Origin: Streptomyces phaeoluteigriseus
GTDB taxonomy: Bacteria > Actinomycetota > Actinomycetes > Streptomycetales > Streptomycetaceae
Assembly: GCF_001896135.2 (NCBI RefSeq)
Contig: NZ_MPOH02000017.1
Span: 20,966-83,163, forward strand
DNA length: 62,198 nt
Direction of reading: 5' to 3'
Part shown: positions 49,554 to 59,358 of the stretch, piece after piece
How the letters are laid out: the number at the start of each line of letters is the position of its first letter
Position numbering within the stretch: the stretch's first letter is position 1
Position numbers and translations under genes: made by a program
The notes under the pieces: generated by a model
Databases searched by the model: none
What the model saw: the letters and a program-made list of their open reading frames with translations, nothing else
What the model was told of the DNA's origin: nothing

Positions 49554-51869
49554 ATGAATCACGACGCTGACCAGCAGCACCTCGTAGAGGCGAACCCGGG
49601 CTACGCGTCCGGCCAACTGGCCAAGGCGCTCACGACCGCCCTGACCCACCAGGACCCCGAGACCCGCCGCCGCGCGGAGGCACGGAGCCGGCGCTGGCGT
49701 GACGTCCTGTCGGGGATGACGGGCGGACTGCTGGCGATCGGTTCCCGCACCCCCGTCGCGGGCCTGCCCGCCTGGGTCACGCCCGAGGTCGTGCGCGGCG
49801 GCTTCGCCACCGGGAAGCCGGCCGCCGGCGGTCCCCTGCTCCCCCACGAGACCGAGGCCGCGCGCCGGGCGGGCGTCCCGGAGAACCGGCGGGCCCTGTT
49901 CGCGTACTGGCTGTCCGAGGAGGGCCTCGGCCGGCTCTACGAGCTGCTCGACACCGAACGGTACGAGGTGACCGTGCCCGAGGAGGCCGCCCTGCTCACC
50001 GTGGCGTGGCTGGCGCGGGCCGGGGAGACGGACGCGGCCCTCGGCCTCGTCGAGGAACTCGCCCCGTTCGCCGACCGCCTGCGGTTCACGCCGCGGCCGT
50101 CCGACCTCCCGGCGCCCGACCCCGGCGCCGTGCACCGCCGCACGGTCGGCGAAGCCGTCGACACGCTCGCGCGGCGCACGCCCAGCCGGGCCGTGGAGAC
50201 ACAGCGCGAGGCGCTGGCCGTCTGGCAGCCGTTCGGGGACGAACTGCTCGCGCTCTGGCTGGAGACGGCCGACGAGGACGGCCTCGTCCTGGCCCACACC
50301 CCGGACACCGACTGGCGCGAGCGGGGCGCCGAACTGCTGCGCCGCTACGCCGACCTGGCGCGCCGGCACACCTACTGCACCAAGCACCTCCAGCCCAAGC
50401 AGAACCTGGCGATTCTGCGGAGCGCGCTGGAGGAGACCGTCGGCGGACGGGAGCTGGACGCGCGCCGGTCCGGCCTGCTGCGGCACGCCGTCACGTCCAT
50501 GGTGCGGCGGCGCGGCCTGCCCGGCTCCGCGCGGCTGACGGCACTGCGCCGGGAGCAGGCCGTCCAGGCGGCGCTGCCCTCGCACCACGCGCTCGCCCAG
50601 CTGGTGCTGCGCCGGCTGGCCGGGCTGCCGCAGGAGTCGGGGGTCGCGGAGGTCGCGCCGCTCCTGCTCCCGGTCACCGGGGACGAGGCCCGGGAGACCG
50701 GACTGCCCGCGGGCGCCGTCGTCCCGGCCGCTCTGCGGCGGCCCGTCGAGGCCGCGTTGAGCGCACCCGTCGGGACCCTCGTGGAGCGCGGTCTCGTGCC
50801 GTCCGCGGAGGTGCTGGCCGAGCTGGTCCCGCAGCTCGTCGCCGTGACCACCGCGCAGGCCTACCCGGACGAGGCCCTGCGGACGCTGGCCGCCGCCGGC
50901 TACCGGGCCTTCCGCAACCGGCGTTCACTGCTGTTGCTCAACCTCGAACGGCAGGTGCGGGCGGAGGAGCTGCCCTGGGTGAAGGCGGTGGCCGGGCAGC
51001 GCTCCGCCGCCGAGGCGGGCGAGGAGTCCGCGCTCGCCCTGAGGCAACTGGGCGAGCTGGCCGTCCAGGCGTTCCCGGCGACCGTCCTGCCCAACCCGCT
51101 GGTCCGGGAGCTGTCCGTGCTGGCCCGCGAGGCAGAGCTGGGCGCTCCCCTGGTGGAGGAGCTGGCCGCGGACATCTTCATGGGGACGTTCACCCCGAAG
51201 TTCCTCGCCGCGGCCCGCGTCGCGGCGGAACTCCTCGGCGGGGGCTCGCTGTACGAGCGCTACTACGCCATCGACTACCGCGCGGTCCGCACCATGGCGA
51301 TCACCGAGGCCGCCGAGGCACAGGTCCGGCAGAACCGGCCGCGCACCTCCCCGGGGTTCGCGAAGCTGTGCGCCGAACGGGCCGAAGCGTCCTCGTCCGG
51401 CCGCCGGTACGAGGGCTCCACGGCCGCGAACGGCACGGTGATCGAGCAGGCGCAGATCCTCACCACGCACAACCTCGCCACGCTGGTCCACCGGGTAGGC
51501 ATCGCCCCGGCAACCGGTTGGGAGGACCTGGCCCGGCGCAGCTTCGGCACGGTGTGCCGGCTGACCGCCCGGATGCACGGCAACCCACGGCCCCTGACCA
51601 CCATCAAGGACACGGCCTACGCCTGGCGGCAGATGCTGTTCCACCTGTCCCTGTGCACGGAGGAGGAGCAGGCCCGCACCCTGACCTGGGTGGCGGAGGA
51701 GGCCGGACGCCAGCCCGGTCATGTCATGGACCGTCTGGCCCCGGCGCTCACGGGTCTGCGCCAGGTCGCGGAGGGCGGCTCGGCGGACACGGGGGCAGGC
51801 CGACGGCTGCTGGGCTGGAGCACCGGAGGGCATTGGATGCGTGGGCCGGGAGGTGCCGGGGGGAGGTGA
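49554..51869 (+). CDS. Large helical protein of unknown function downstream of tandem tRNA-like elements
   Basis: 771 aa from ATG 49554, 3 nt after the second tRNA-like element and with no Shine-Dalgarno sequence, since the element occupies the leader. The N-terminus MNHDADQQHLVEANPGYASG is polar; there is no signal peptide or membrane helix. The body is almost entirely charged amphipathic helices (HEAT/TPR-like in texture). Marked segments are RSRRWRDVLSGMTGGLLAIGSRTPVAGLPAWVTPEVVRGGFATG, HTYCTKHLQPKQNLAILRSALEETVGG, SLYERYYAIDYRAVRT, IEQAQILTTHNLATLVHRVG and DTAYAWRQMLFHLSLC. I see no catalytic motif. It is not a TROVE/Ro protein (no MIDAS). The function is unknown; context hints at RNA or tRNA biology. 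Confidence 0.82.
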   Translation: MNHDADQQHLVEANPGYASGQLAKALTTALTHQDPETRRRAEARSRRWRDVLSGMTGGLLAIGSRTPVAGLPAWVTPEVVRGGFATGKPAAGGPLLPHETEAARRAGVPENRRALFAYWLSEEGLGRLYELLDTERYEVTVPEEAALLTVAWLARAGETDAALGLVEELAPFADRLRFTPRPSDLPAPDPGAVHRRTVGEAVDTLARRTPSRAVETQREALAVWQPFGDELLALWLETADEDGLVLAHTPDTDWRERGAELLRRYADLARRHTYCTKHLQPKQNLAILRSALEETVGGRELDARRSGLLRHAVTSMVRRRGLPGSARLTALRREQAVQAALPSHHALAQLVLRRLAGLPQESGVAEVAPLLLPVTGDEARETGLPAGAVVPAALRRPVEAALSAPVGTLVERGLVPSAEVLAELVPQLVAVTTAQAYPDEALRTLAAAGYRAFRNRRSLLLLNLERQVRAEELPWVKAVAGQRSAAEAGEESALALRQLGELAVQAFPATVLPNPLVRELSVLAREAELGAPLVEELAADIFMGTFTPKFLAAARVAAELLGGGSLYERYYAIDYRAVRTMAITEAAEAQVRQNRPRTSPGFAKLCAERAEASSSGRRYEGSTAANGTVIEQAQILTTHNLATLVHRVGIAPATGWEDLARRSFGTVCRLTARMHGNPRPLTTIKDTAYAWRQMLFHLSLCTEEEQARTLTWVAEEAGRQPGHVMDRLAPALTGLRQVAEGGSADTGAGRRLLGWSTGGHWMRGPGGAGGR

Positions 51870-51930
51870 GGGGGGTGTGTCCCGCCCTCACCCGCCTCCG
51901 CCAAGGCCTTCCCCTTCCCCGCCCTCGGAT

Positions 51931-51963
51931 GAGGCCGCGTACCTGTCACCGGTAAGCGGCCTC
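51931..51963. terminator. Terminator hairpin between convergent genes
   Basis: GAGGCCGC pairs with GCGGCCTC, with an inner ACC/GGT pairing, between the 771-aa gene and the end of the bkd operon. Confidence 0.7.
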
Positions 51964-51982
51964 CCCGGACGGGGGTGGCGGC

Positions 51983-53467
51983 TCAGCCCCAGGTGATCAA
52001 TCTCTTCGGCTGCTCCAGGACGGCCGCCACGTCGGCGAGCACCTTGGAGCCCAGTTCGCCGTCGACCAGGCGGTGGTCGAAGCTCAGCGCCAGGGTGGTG
52101 ACCTGACGGGGCTTCACCTTTCCCTTGTGGACCCACGGCTGGAGCTTGATCGCGCCGACCGCGAGGATCGCGGACTCGCCGGGGTTGAGGATCGGCGTGC
52201 CGGTGTCGACGCCGAAGACGCCGACGTTGGTGATGGTGACCGTGCCGCCCTGCATGGCCGCCGGGGACGTCCTGCCCTCGCGTGCCGTCGCCACCAGCTC
52301 GCCGAGTGCCTCGGCCAGTTGGGGCAGCGTCTTGTCGTGGGCGTCCTTGATGTTCGGCACGATCAGCCCGCGCGGGGTCGCGGCGGCGATGCCCAGGTTG
52401 ACGTAGTGCTTGCGCACGATCTCCTGGTTGGCCTCGTCCCAGGACGCGTTGACGTCCGGGTTGCGCCTGATGGCGACCAGCAGGGCCTTGGCGATCAGCA
52501 GGAGCGGATTCACCCGCAGGCCCTGCATGTCCTTGTCCCGCTTCAGCTCCTCGACGAGCTTCATCGTGCGCGTGACGTCGATCGTCACGAACTCGGTGAC
52601 ATGCGGTGCCGTGAACGCCGAGCCCACCATCGCCTGTGCCGTCGCCTTGCGCACCCCCTTGACCGGGATGCGCGTCTCACGGCCCGAGTCGTACGAGGCC
52701 GCCGGGGCCGGAGCCGCGGTGGTGACCGGCGCGGGGGTCCCGGCCGGCATGGGCTGCGGCGCCGTCGGCCCGGCCGGAGCCTGTTCCGGGGCGGCTGCCG
52801 CGGCGTGGACGTCCTCGCGCGTGATGATGCCGTCCGGGCCGGACGGCACCACCGAGGCGAGGTCCACGCCCAGGTCCTTGGCCAGCTTGCGCACGGGCGG
52901 CTTGGCCAGCGGACGGCCGGCGGCCACGGCCTGGGCGGAGGCGGGCGCCGGCGGGGCGGTGGCGGTCGCGGTCGCGGGCAGCGTCCCGTGCCCGTTCAGC
53001 TCCGCCTGGACGGCCGCGGAGACCGGCTCGGACTCCTGAGCCGGGTTCTCGGTGGCCTTGCGCGGGCGGCGCTTGGTGGAGGAGGTGGCCACGCCGTAGC
53101 CGACGAGGACCGGCTGGCGGCCGGACCCCTCCGCCTTCGGCTCCTCGGGCTGCTCCTGCGTGGCGGGGGGCGCGGGTGCGGCGGGCGCGGCGGCCGGGGC
53201 CGACCCGCCCGACACGTCCACCGCGATGATCGAGGTGCCCACGTCGACCGTGGTGCCCTCGGGGAACCGCAGCTCGCGCACCACACCGTCGTAGGGGATG
53301 GGCAGTTCGACGGCGGCCTTGGCCGTCTCGACCTCGCACACCACCTGGCCGTCGGTCACCGTGTCGCCGGGCTGGACGTACCACTTGAGGATCTCGGCCT
53401 CGGTGAGTCCCTCGCCCACGTCGGGCATCTTGAACTCGCGTACGGACGCTTCCGTCATCGTCGTCAC
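51983..53467 (-). CDS. bkdC: Branched-chain 2-oxoacid dehydrogenase E2 (dihydrolipoyl acyltransferase)
   Basis: About 494 aa. Lipoyl domain at the start (MPDVGEGLTEAEILKW; lipoyl Lys in EVETAKAAVEL, about residue 47). Ala/Pro linkers follow, then the peripheral-subunit-binding domain (VRKLAKDLGVDLASVVPSG, about 195-230). The catalytic acyltransferase domain ends in LSFDHRLVDGELG (His and Asp). It transfers branched acyl groups to CoA, feeding branched-chain fatty-acid and polyketide starters. GTG 53467 has AGGAG 6 nt upstream; ATG 53458 is an alternative. It is the last gene of the operon, 10 nt after E1 beta. Confidence 0.93.
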   Translation of the reverse strand: MTTMTEASVREFKMPDVGEGLTEAEILKWYVQPGDTVTDGQVVCEVETAKAAVELPIPYDGVVRELRFPEGTTVDVGTSIIAVDVSGGSAPAAAPAAPAPPATQEQPEEPKAEGSGRQPVLVGYGVATSSTKRRPRKATENPAQESEPVSAAVQAELNGHGTLPATATATAPPAPASAQAVAAGRPLAKPPVRKLAKDLGVDLASVVPSGPDGIITREDVHAAAAAPEQAPAGPTAPQPMPAGTPAPVTTAAPAPAASYDSGRETRIPVKGVRKATAQAMVGSAFTAPHVTEFVTIDVTRTMKLVEELKRDKDMQGLRVNPLLLIAKALLVAIRRNPDVNASWDEANQEIVRKHYVNLGIAAATPRGLIVPNIKDAHDKTLPQLAEALGELVATAREGRTSPAAMQGGTVTITNVGVFGVDTGTPILNPGESAILAVGAIKLQPWVHKGKVKPRQVTTLALSFDHRLVDGELGSKVLADVAAVLEQPKRLITWG

Positions 53468-53477
53468 GACCCTCTCC

Positions 53478-54455
53478 TCAGTACGCCAGGGCACGGTCGA
53501 CGGTGTCGAGTACCCGGTCCAGGCCGGGCAGGTACTCGTCCTCCAGACGCGCCGGCGGGTAAGGGGCGTGGTAGCCGCCGACCCGGAGCACCGGGGCCTC
53601 CAGGTGGTAGAAGCAGCGCTCCGTGATCCGGGCGGCGATCTCCGCGCCCGAACCGAAGAACACCGGCGCCTCGTGGACGACGACCAGACGGCGGGTCTTC
53701 TCCACGGAGGCCTGGATGGAGTCGAAGTCGAGCGGGGAGACCGAACGCAGGTCCAGGACCTCCAGGTTCTTGCCCTCCTCGGCGGCAGCGGCGGCGGCCT
53801 CCTGGCAGAGCTTCACCATCGGGCCGTAGGCGACGAGGGTCAGGTCGGTGCCCTCGCGGACGACCCGTGCCTTGTGCAGGGGGCCGGGGATCGCCTCGGG
53901 GTCGACCTCGCCCTTGTCCCAGTAGCGCCGCTTGGGCTCGAAGAAGATCACCGGGTCGTCGCTCTGGATGGCCTGCTGCATCATCCAGTAGGCGTCGCCC
54001 GCGTTCGACGGGGAGACCACCTTCAGGCCCGCCACGTGCGCGAAGAGCGACTCGGGGGACTCCGAGTGGTGCTCGACGGCGCCGATGCCGCCGCCGTAGG
54101 GGATGCGGATGACGACCGGCATCTTGATCTTGCCGAGGGCACGCGCGTGCATCTTCGCGAGTTGGGTGACGATCTGGTCGTAGGCCGGGAAGACGAAGCC
54201 GTCGAACTGGATCTCCACCACCGGGCGGTAGCCGCGCAGGGCCAGGCCGATGGCCGTGCCCACGATGCCCGACTCGGCGAGCGGGGTGTCGATGACGCGG
54301 GACTCGCCGAAGTCCTTCTGGAGACCGTCCGTCACCCGGAACACGCCGCCCAGCTTGCCGACGTCCTCGCCCATGACGAGAACCTTGGGATCCGACTCCA
54401 GGGCCTTGCGCAGCGACTCGTTGATCGCCTTGGCGAGGGCCATCTTCTCCGCCAT
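53478..54455 (-). CDS. bkdB: Branched-chain 2-oxoacid dehydrogenase E1 component, beta subunit
   Basis: 325 aa with the transketolase pyrimidine-binding and C-terminal domains. It has LVMGEDVGKLGGVFRVTDGL, DTPLAESGIVGTAIGLALRG, PVVEIQFDGFVFPAYDQIV, RIPYGGGIGAVEHHSESPES and the C-terminal DLRSVSPLDFDSI. With the alpha subunit it decarboxylates the 2-oxo acids of Leu, Ile and Val using thiamine diphosphate. ATG 54455 lies one base after the stop of the alpha gene, so translation is coupled. Confidence 0.95.
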   Translation of the reverse strand: MAEKMALAKAINESLRKALESDPKVLVMGEDVGKLGGVFRVTDGLQKDFGESRVIDTPLAESGIVGTAIGLALRGYRPVVEIQFDGFVFPAYDQIVTQLAKMHARALGKIKMPVVIRIPYGGGIGAVEHHSESPESLFAHVAGLKVVSPSNAGDAYWMMQQAIQSDDPVIFFEPKRRYWDKGEVDPEAIPGPLHKARVVREGTDLTLVAYGPMVKLCQEAAAAAAEEGKNLEVLDLRSVSPLDFDSIQASVEKTRRLVVVHEAPVFFGSGAEIAARITERCFYHLEAPVLRVGGYHAPYPPARLEDEYLPGLDRVLDTVDRALAY

Positions 54456-54456
54456 C

Positions 54457-55701
54457 TCAGTTACCCCCCTCGGGAGCGTCCGCGAACGACGCCTGGTAGG
54501 CGGCGAACTGGGCACGCTCCTCGTCGACGAGCGCGTGCCCGTCCGCGTACACGTTCTCGAAGATGGCGAAACGGTCCGGGTCCGGCATGGAACGGACCGC
54601 TTCGCGCACTCGCCTGCCCAACGCCTCGCTCTCGGCCTCGAGTTCCGCGAAGAATCCCTCGTCCGTGTGGTTTGACGCCTCCAGGAACCGGCGCAGCCGC
54701 AGGATCGGGTCCTTCGCCTCCCAGGCCGCCCGCTCGTCGTCGTGGCGGTAGCGGGTCGGGTCGTCGGAGGTGGTGTGGGCACCCATGCGGTACGTGTACG
54801 CCTCGACGAGCGTCGGCCCCTCGCCTCGGCGGGCCCGCTCCAGCGCCCACTTGGTGACCGCGAGGCAGCCGAGGACGTCGTTGCCGTCGACGCGGACGCC
54901 CGGGAAGCCGTAGCCCTGGGCGCGCTGGTAGAGCGGCACGCGGGTCTGCTTCTCGGTCGGCTCGGAGATCGCCCACTGGTTGTTCTGGCAGAAGAACACC
55001 ACCGGCGCGTTGTAGACCGCGGAGAAGGTGAACGACTCGGCCACGTCACCCTGGCTGGAGGCGCCGTCGCCGAAGTAGGCGATGACCGCCGAGTCGGCGC
55101 CGTCCTTGGCCACGCCCATGGCGTAGCCCGTGGCGTGCAGCGTCTGGGAGCCGATGACGATCGTGTAGAGGTGGAAGTTGTTTCCGTTGGGGTCCCAGCC
55201 GCCGTTGTTGACGCCGCGGAACATGCCCAGCAGGTTCGCCGGGTCGACGCCCCGGCACCAGGCGACGCCGTGCTCGCGGTAGGTCGGGAAGACGTAGTCG
55301 TCGTCGCGCAGGGCCCGGCCGGAACCGATCTGGGCGGCCTCCTGGCCGAGCAGCGAGGCCCACAGGCCCAGCTCGCCCTGGCGCTGGAGGGAGGTGGCCT
55401 CGGCGTCGAAGCGGCGGGTGAGCACCATGTCGCGGTAGAGACCGCGCAGCTCATCGGCGGTGACATCGGCGACGTACGGGTCGTACTCGGCGTTCTTCAC
55501 CCGCTTGCCCTCGGGCGTCAGCAGCTGCACGAGCTGGGGCTCGGCGGTGCCCTTCCCGGCGGCGGCGCGGGTGGTGCGAGGGGCGCGCTTGGCTCCTGTG
55601 CCGGTGGCCTCGGCCGCCGTCCCGGTGCCGGTGCCGGTGGCGCCGGCCTTGCCTCCGGCGCTGCGTCGCGGCTTGCGCGCGGCAGTGCTCTCCACGGTCA
55701 C
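54457..55701 (-). CDS. bkdA: Branched-chain 2-oxoacid dehydrogenase E1 component, alpha subunit
   Basis: 414 aa from GTG 55701, with GGAGGA 6 nt upstream. The first 50 residues are a low-complexity Gly/Thr/Ala/Lys stretch (GATGTGTGTAAEATGTGAKR). The dehydrogenase domain has RGLYRDMVLTRRFD, the SLLGQEAAQIGSGRAL segment, and the thiamine-diphosphate motif GDGASSQGDVAESF with closing Asn-Asn-Gln. The RYRHDDERAAW loop (phosphorylation-loop equivalent in other kingdoms) follows. First gene of bkdABC. The upstream 560 bp is a divergent promoter region. A low-complexity N-terminus is common in actinobacterial BkdA. Confidence 0.95.
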   Translation of the reverse strand: MTVESTAARKPRRSAGGKAGATGTGTGTAAEATGTGAKRAPRTTRAAAGKGTAEPQLVQLLTPEGKRVKNAEYDPYVADVTADELRGLYRDMVLTRRFDAEATSLQRQGELGLWASLLGQEAAQIGSGRALRDDDYVFPTYREHGVAWCRGVDPANLLGMFRGVNNGGWDPNGNNFHLYTIVIGSQTLHATGYAMGVAKDGADSAVIAYFGDGASSQGDVAESFTFSAVYNAPVVFFCQNNQWAISEPTEKQTRVPLYQRAQGYGFPGVRVDGNDVLGCLAVTKWALERARRGEGPTLVEAYTYRMGAHTTSDDPTRYRHDDERAAWEAKDPILRLRRFLEASNHTDEGFFAELEAESEALGRRVREAVRSMPDPDRFAIFENVYADGHALVDEERAQFAAYQASFADAPEGGN

Positions 55702-56268
55702 GTGTGCTCCTCCGTCGGTCCGGCCCCCGGGGTTGCCGGGTGACTGGGGTCCCCCCAACTCGTTTCAGAGCCTGGGGGAGCGGCTCACCTGTTCCGAAAC
55801 CCGTGCACGGGGTGGGTGCCCTCGGCCGGAACAGGCGTGACAGGTGCCCCGGCGAGTGCCCTGCAAGCCTCACGTTACCCAGTGCGCCACATTTCTGTGA
55901 AACCCCACCTGACCTGCGTTTTTGCTTGGATTTCCAAGTAAATCGGCAAAGTCGGGAAGGAGCCTGGTCACAGCCTTGCAGGAGGCCGGAGCAACGGCAC
56001 GTTATCCCGCGCACCCAGCCCACGGGAAGAGTTCACGCTCGGGAGTGCCTCCGCGCCCGCTCGCGGACGACCCAGGGCGTTTTCTCGCCGGCCCTACCTG
56101 GCGGTCACCCCGGGACGGGTGACCGTGGCCGCGGCGGGCGACCCCTGCGGGACCACTTGACAGCGGAGGCACACCCCAAGCAGACCGCCGGAGATCACTT
56201 GTGACAGTCGGTGACGTTCTGTGACAACGCCCAGCTCACAGCCTCGCTGCGTGCCCTACCATCGGCGC
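55702..56268. promoter_or_regulatory. Divergent regulatory region upstream of bkdA
   Basis: No gene in 567 bp. An inverted repeat CTTGGA-TT-TCCAAG (55925-55938) stands in an AT-richer patch (55900-55945), together with GGTTTCACAGAAATGTGGC on its left. In other bacteria bkd operons are under Lrp/AsnC-type control, and this is a plausible operator. A run of TGTGACA-like hexamers near 56200-56225 precedes the divergent phosphotransferase gene. Confidence 0.4.
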
Positions 56269-57300
56269 GTGCCGCGCTCCTGTGTACCACCCCTCATGCC
56301 TCATGCGCCCCCTTTGGGCGCCCTGCTCCGGCGCTACGCCGCCGGTTCCGCGCTCGCCTGCGAGCCCGTCGACCAGGGGCTGCTGAACCGCGGCTACCGG
56401 CTGCGCACCACCCGCGGCCGCTACTTCCTCAAGCACCACTTCGACCCCGACACCGCCGACCCGGCCTCGATCTTCCGCCAGCACCGGGCCACCCAGCGCC
56501 TCGCCGACCTGGGCGTCCCGGTAGCGCCCCCGCTGCCGGGCCGCGACGGCCGCACGGTCGCCGTCGTCGGCGGCCACGCCTACGCCCTGCACCCGTGGGT
56601 CGACGGCCGGCACCGCCACGGAGCCCAGCTCACCCCCGGCGCGTGCGGGCGCCTGGGGGCGCTGCTGGGAGTGGTCCACGCGAGCCTGGAGCACGTGATG
56701 CCCGCCTACGCGCGGGCGCGCGCCACGCCCGCCGAGAGCCCCGCGCCCGCCGACACCTTCGCCCTGATCGACGCCCTCCTCGCGCGCGTACCCAGACACC
56801 GCCCCGCCGACTCCTTCGACGAACTGGCCCGCCACCGGCTCCTGGAACGCCGCACCCTGCTGGAACGCCATGCCGACCGGCGCCCCCCGCACAGCGGCCC
56901 GGTCGGCTGGGTGCACGGCGACTTCCACCCCTTCAACCTGCTCTACCGCGGGGACGCCCCCGCCGCCATCGTCGACTGGGACCGGCTCGGCGTGCAGCCC
57001 CGCGCGGAGGAGGCCGTACGCGCCGCCGCGATCTTCTTCGTCCGGCCCGACGGAACCCTCGACCTGCCGAAGGCACGGGCGTACGCGCGCGCCTACCGGC
57101 CCGCCGCCGGGGCCACGCCCTCCGAACTGGCGGCGGCCGTGCACCGGGTGTGGTGGGAGCGCCTGAACGACTTCTGGATGCTGCGCTGGCACTACGAGCG
57201 CGGCGACACCCGCGCCGACCCCCAGTTCCCGGCCGCCTCCGCCCTCGCGGTGTGGTGGACACGCGAGTACGACGCGGTGTGCGACGCGTTCACGGACTGA
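56269..57300 (+). CDS. Aminoglycoside-phosphotransferase-like (APH/choline kinase) enzyme
   Basis: 343 aa from GTG 56269 (ATG 56296 possible). The kinase fold has an N-lobe GLLNRGYRLRTTRGRYFLKHHF (Lys in FLKHH), a Brenner motif VHGDFHPFNLLYRG (Asp, His, Asn) and the metal Asp in AIVDWDRLG. The hinge HPWVDGRH and tail RLNDFWMLRWHYERGD are like CotS/YtmP or homoserine kinase type II relatives. It phosphorylates a small hydroxylated metabolite or sugar; identity unknown. It is divergent from the bkd operon. A short array TGAGGAGTGAGG follows its stop, apparently grown from its last codons. Confidence 0.87.
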   Translation: MPRSCVPPLMPHAPPLGALLRRYAAGSALACEPVDQGLLNRGYRLRTTRGRYFLKHHFDPDTADPASIFRQHRATQRLADLGVPVAPPLPGRDGRTVAVVGGHAYALHPWVDGRHRHGAQLTPGACGRLGALLGVVHASLEHVMPAYARARATPAESPAPADTFALIDALLARVPRHRPADSFDELARHRLLERRTLLERHADRRPPHSGPVGWVHGDFHPFNLLYRGDAPAAIVDWDRLGVQPRAEEAVRAAAIFFVRPDGTLDLPKARAYARAYRPAAGATPSELAAAVHRVWWERLNDFWMLRWHYERGDTRADPQFPAASALAVWWTREYDAVCDAFTD

Positions 57301-57335
57301 GGAGTGAGGTGAGGAGTGAGGAGTACTGACCAAGC
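57297..57335 (+). repeat. Short tandem array after the phosphotransferase stop
   Basis: The end GACTGAGGAGTGAGGTGAGG continues as GAGTGAGGAGTACTGACC; the unit GAGGAGT resembles the gene's stop region. Confidence 0.6.
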
Positions 57336-57411
57336 GCTCCCGAAGACGACTACGCGCGCGTGAAGCCCCGTCAGAGGGTCACGCGCGCGTGCGCCCGAGC
57401 CGTGCGGTCGG

Positions 57412-59013
<1,602 letters not shown>

Positions 59014-59358
59014 CAGTCCTCGCCGTCGTTTCTGCCCGCGGTGCGCGCGGTGTTGTCACGGTCTCCGTCGGCCACGCTACAGCCTCCGCGCAAGCCGCCG
59101 GTCCGGGATCAGCCCGGGTATCGGTGGGAGACGGATCGGCCATCAAACCCGCACTCCGCGCCGGCGTGCAAATTCTGTGTACCGGCCGTACGGCACCTGT
59201 AACGCTTCCGCGACTCTTCTTTCGCGTACGGTCACGGAACGGGCACTGAGCTTGACGTGTCGGTGCCCTGGGGCAGACTTGGCCGGGAATAGCACTTTGG
59301 ATCAAATGGCAAGCCACGGCGAGCGGCAGCACCGGTGGCCTGACGGGGGACGCAGAGA
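59014..59358. promoter_or_regulatory. Divergent promoter region between two kinase genes
   Basis: No gene in 345 bp. A -35-like TTGACG at 59252-59257 lies 107 bp before the ATG of the plus-strand kinase, with a weak -10 (AGACTT) at 17-nt spacing. A palindromic patch GTACCGGCCGTAC (59177-59191 area) may be an operator. Both are tentative. Confidence 0.35.

Noticed and set aside
49554..51869. Ro/TROVE protein with Y RNA as an explanation of the tRNA-like pair
   Set aside because: The protein has no vWA MIDAS motif and no recognisable TROVE segments.
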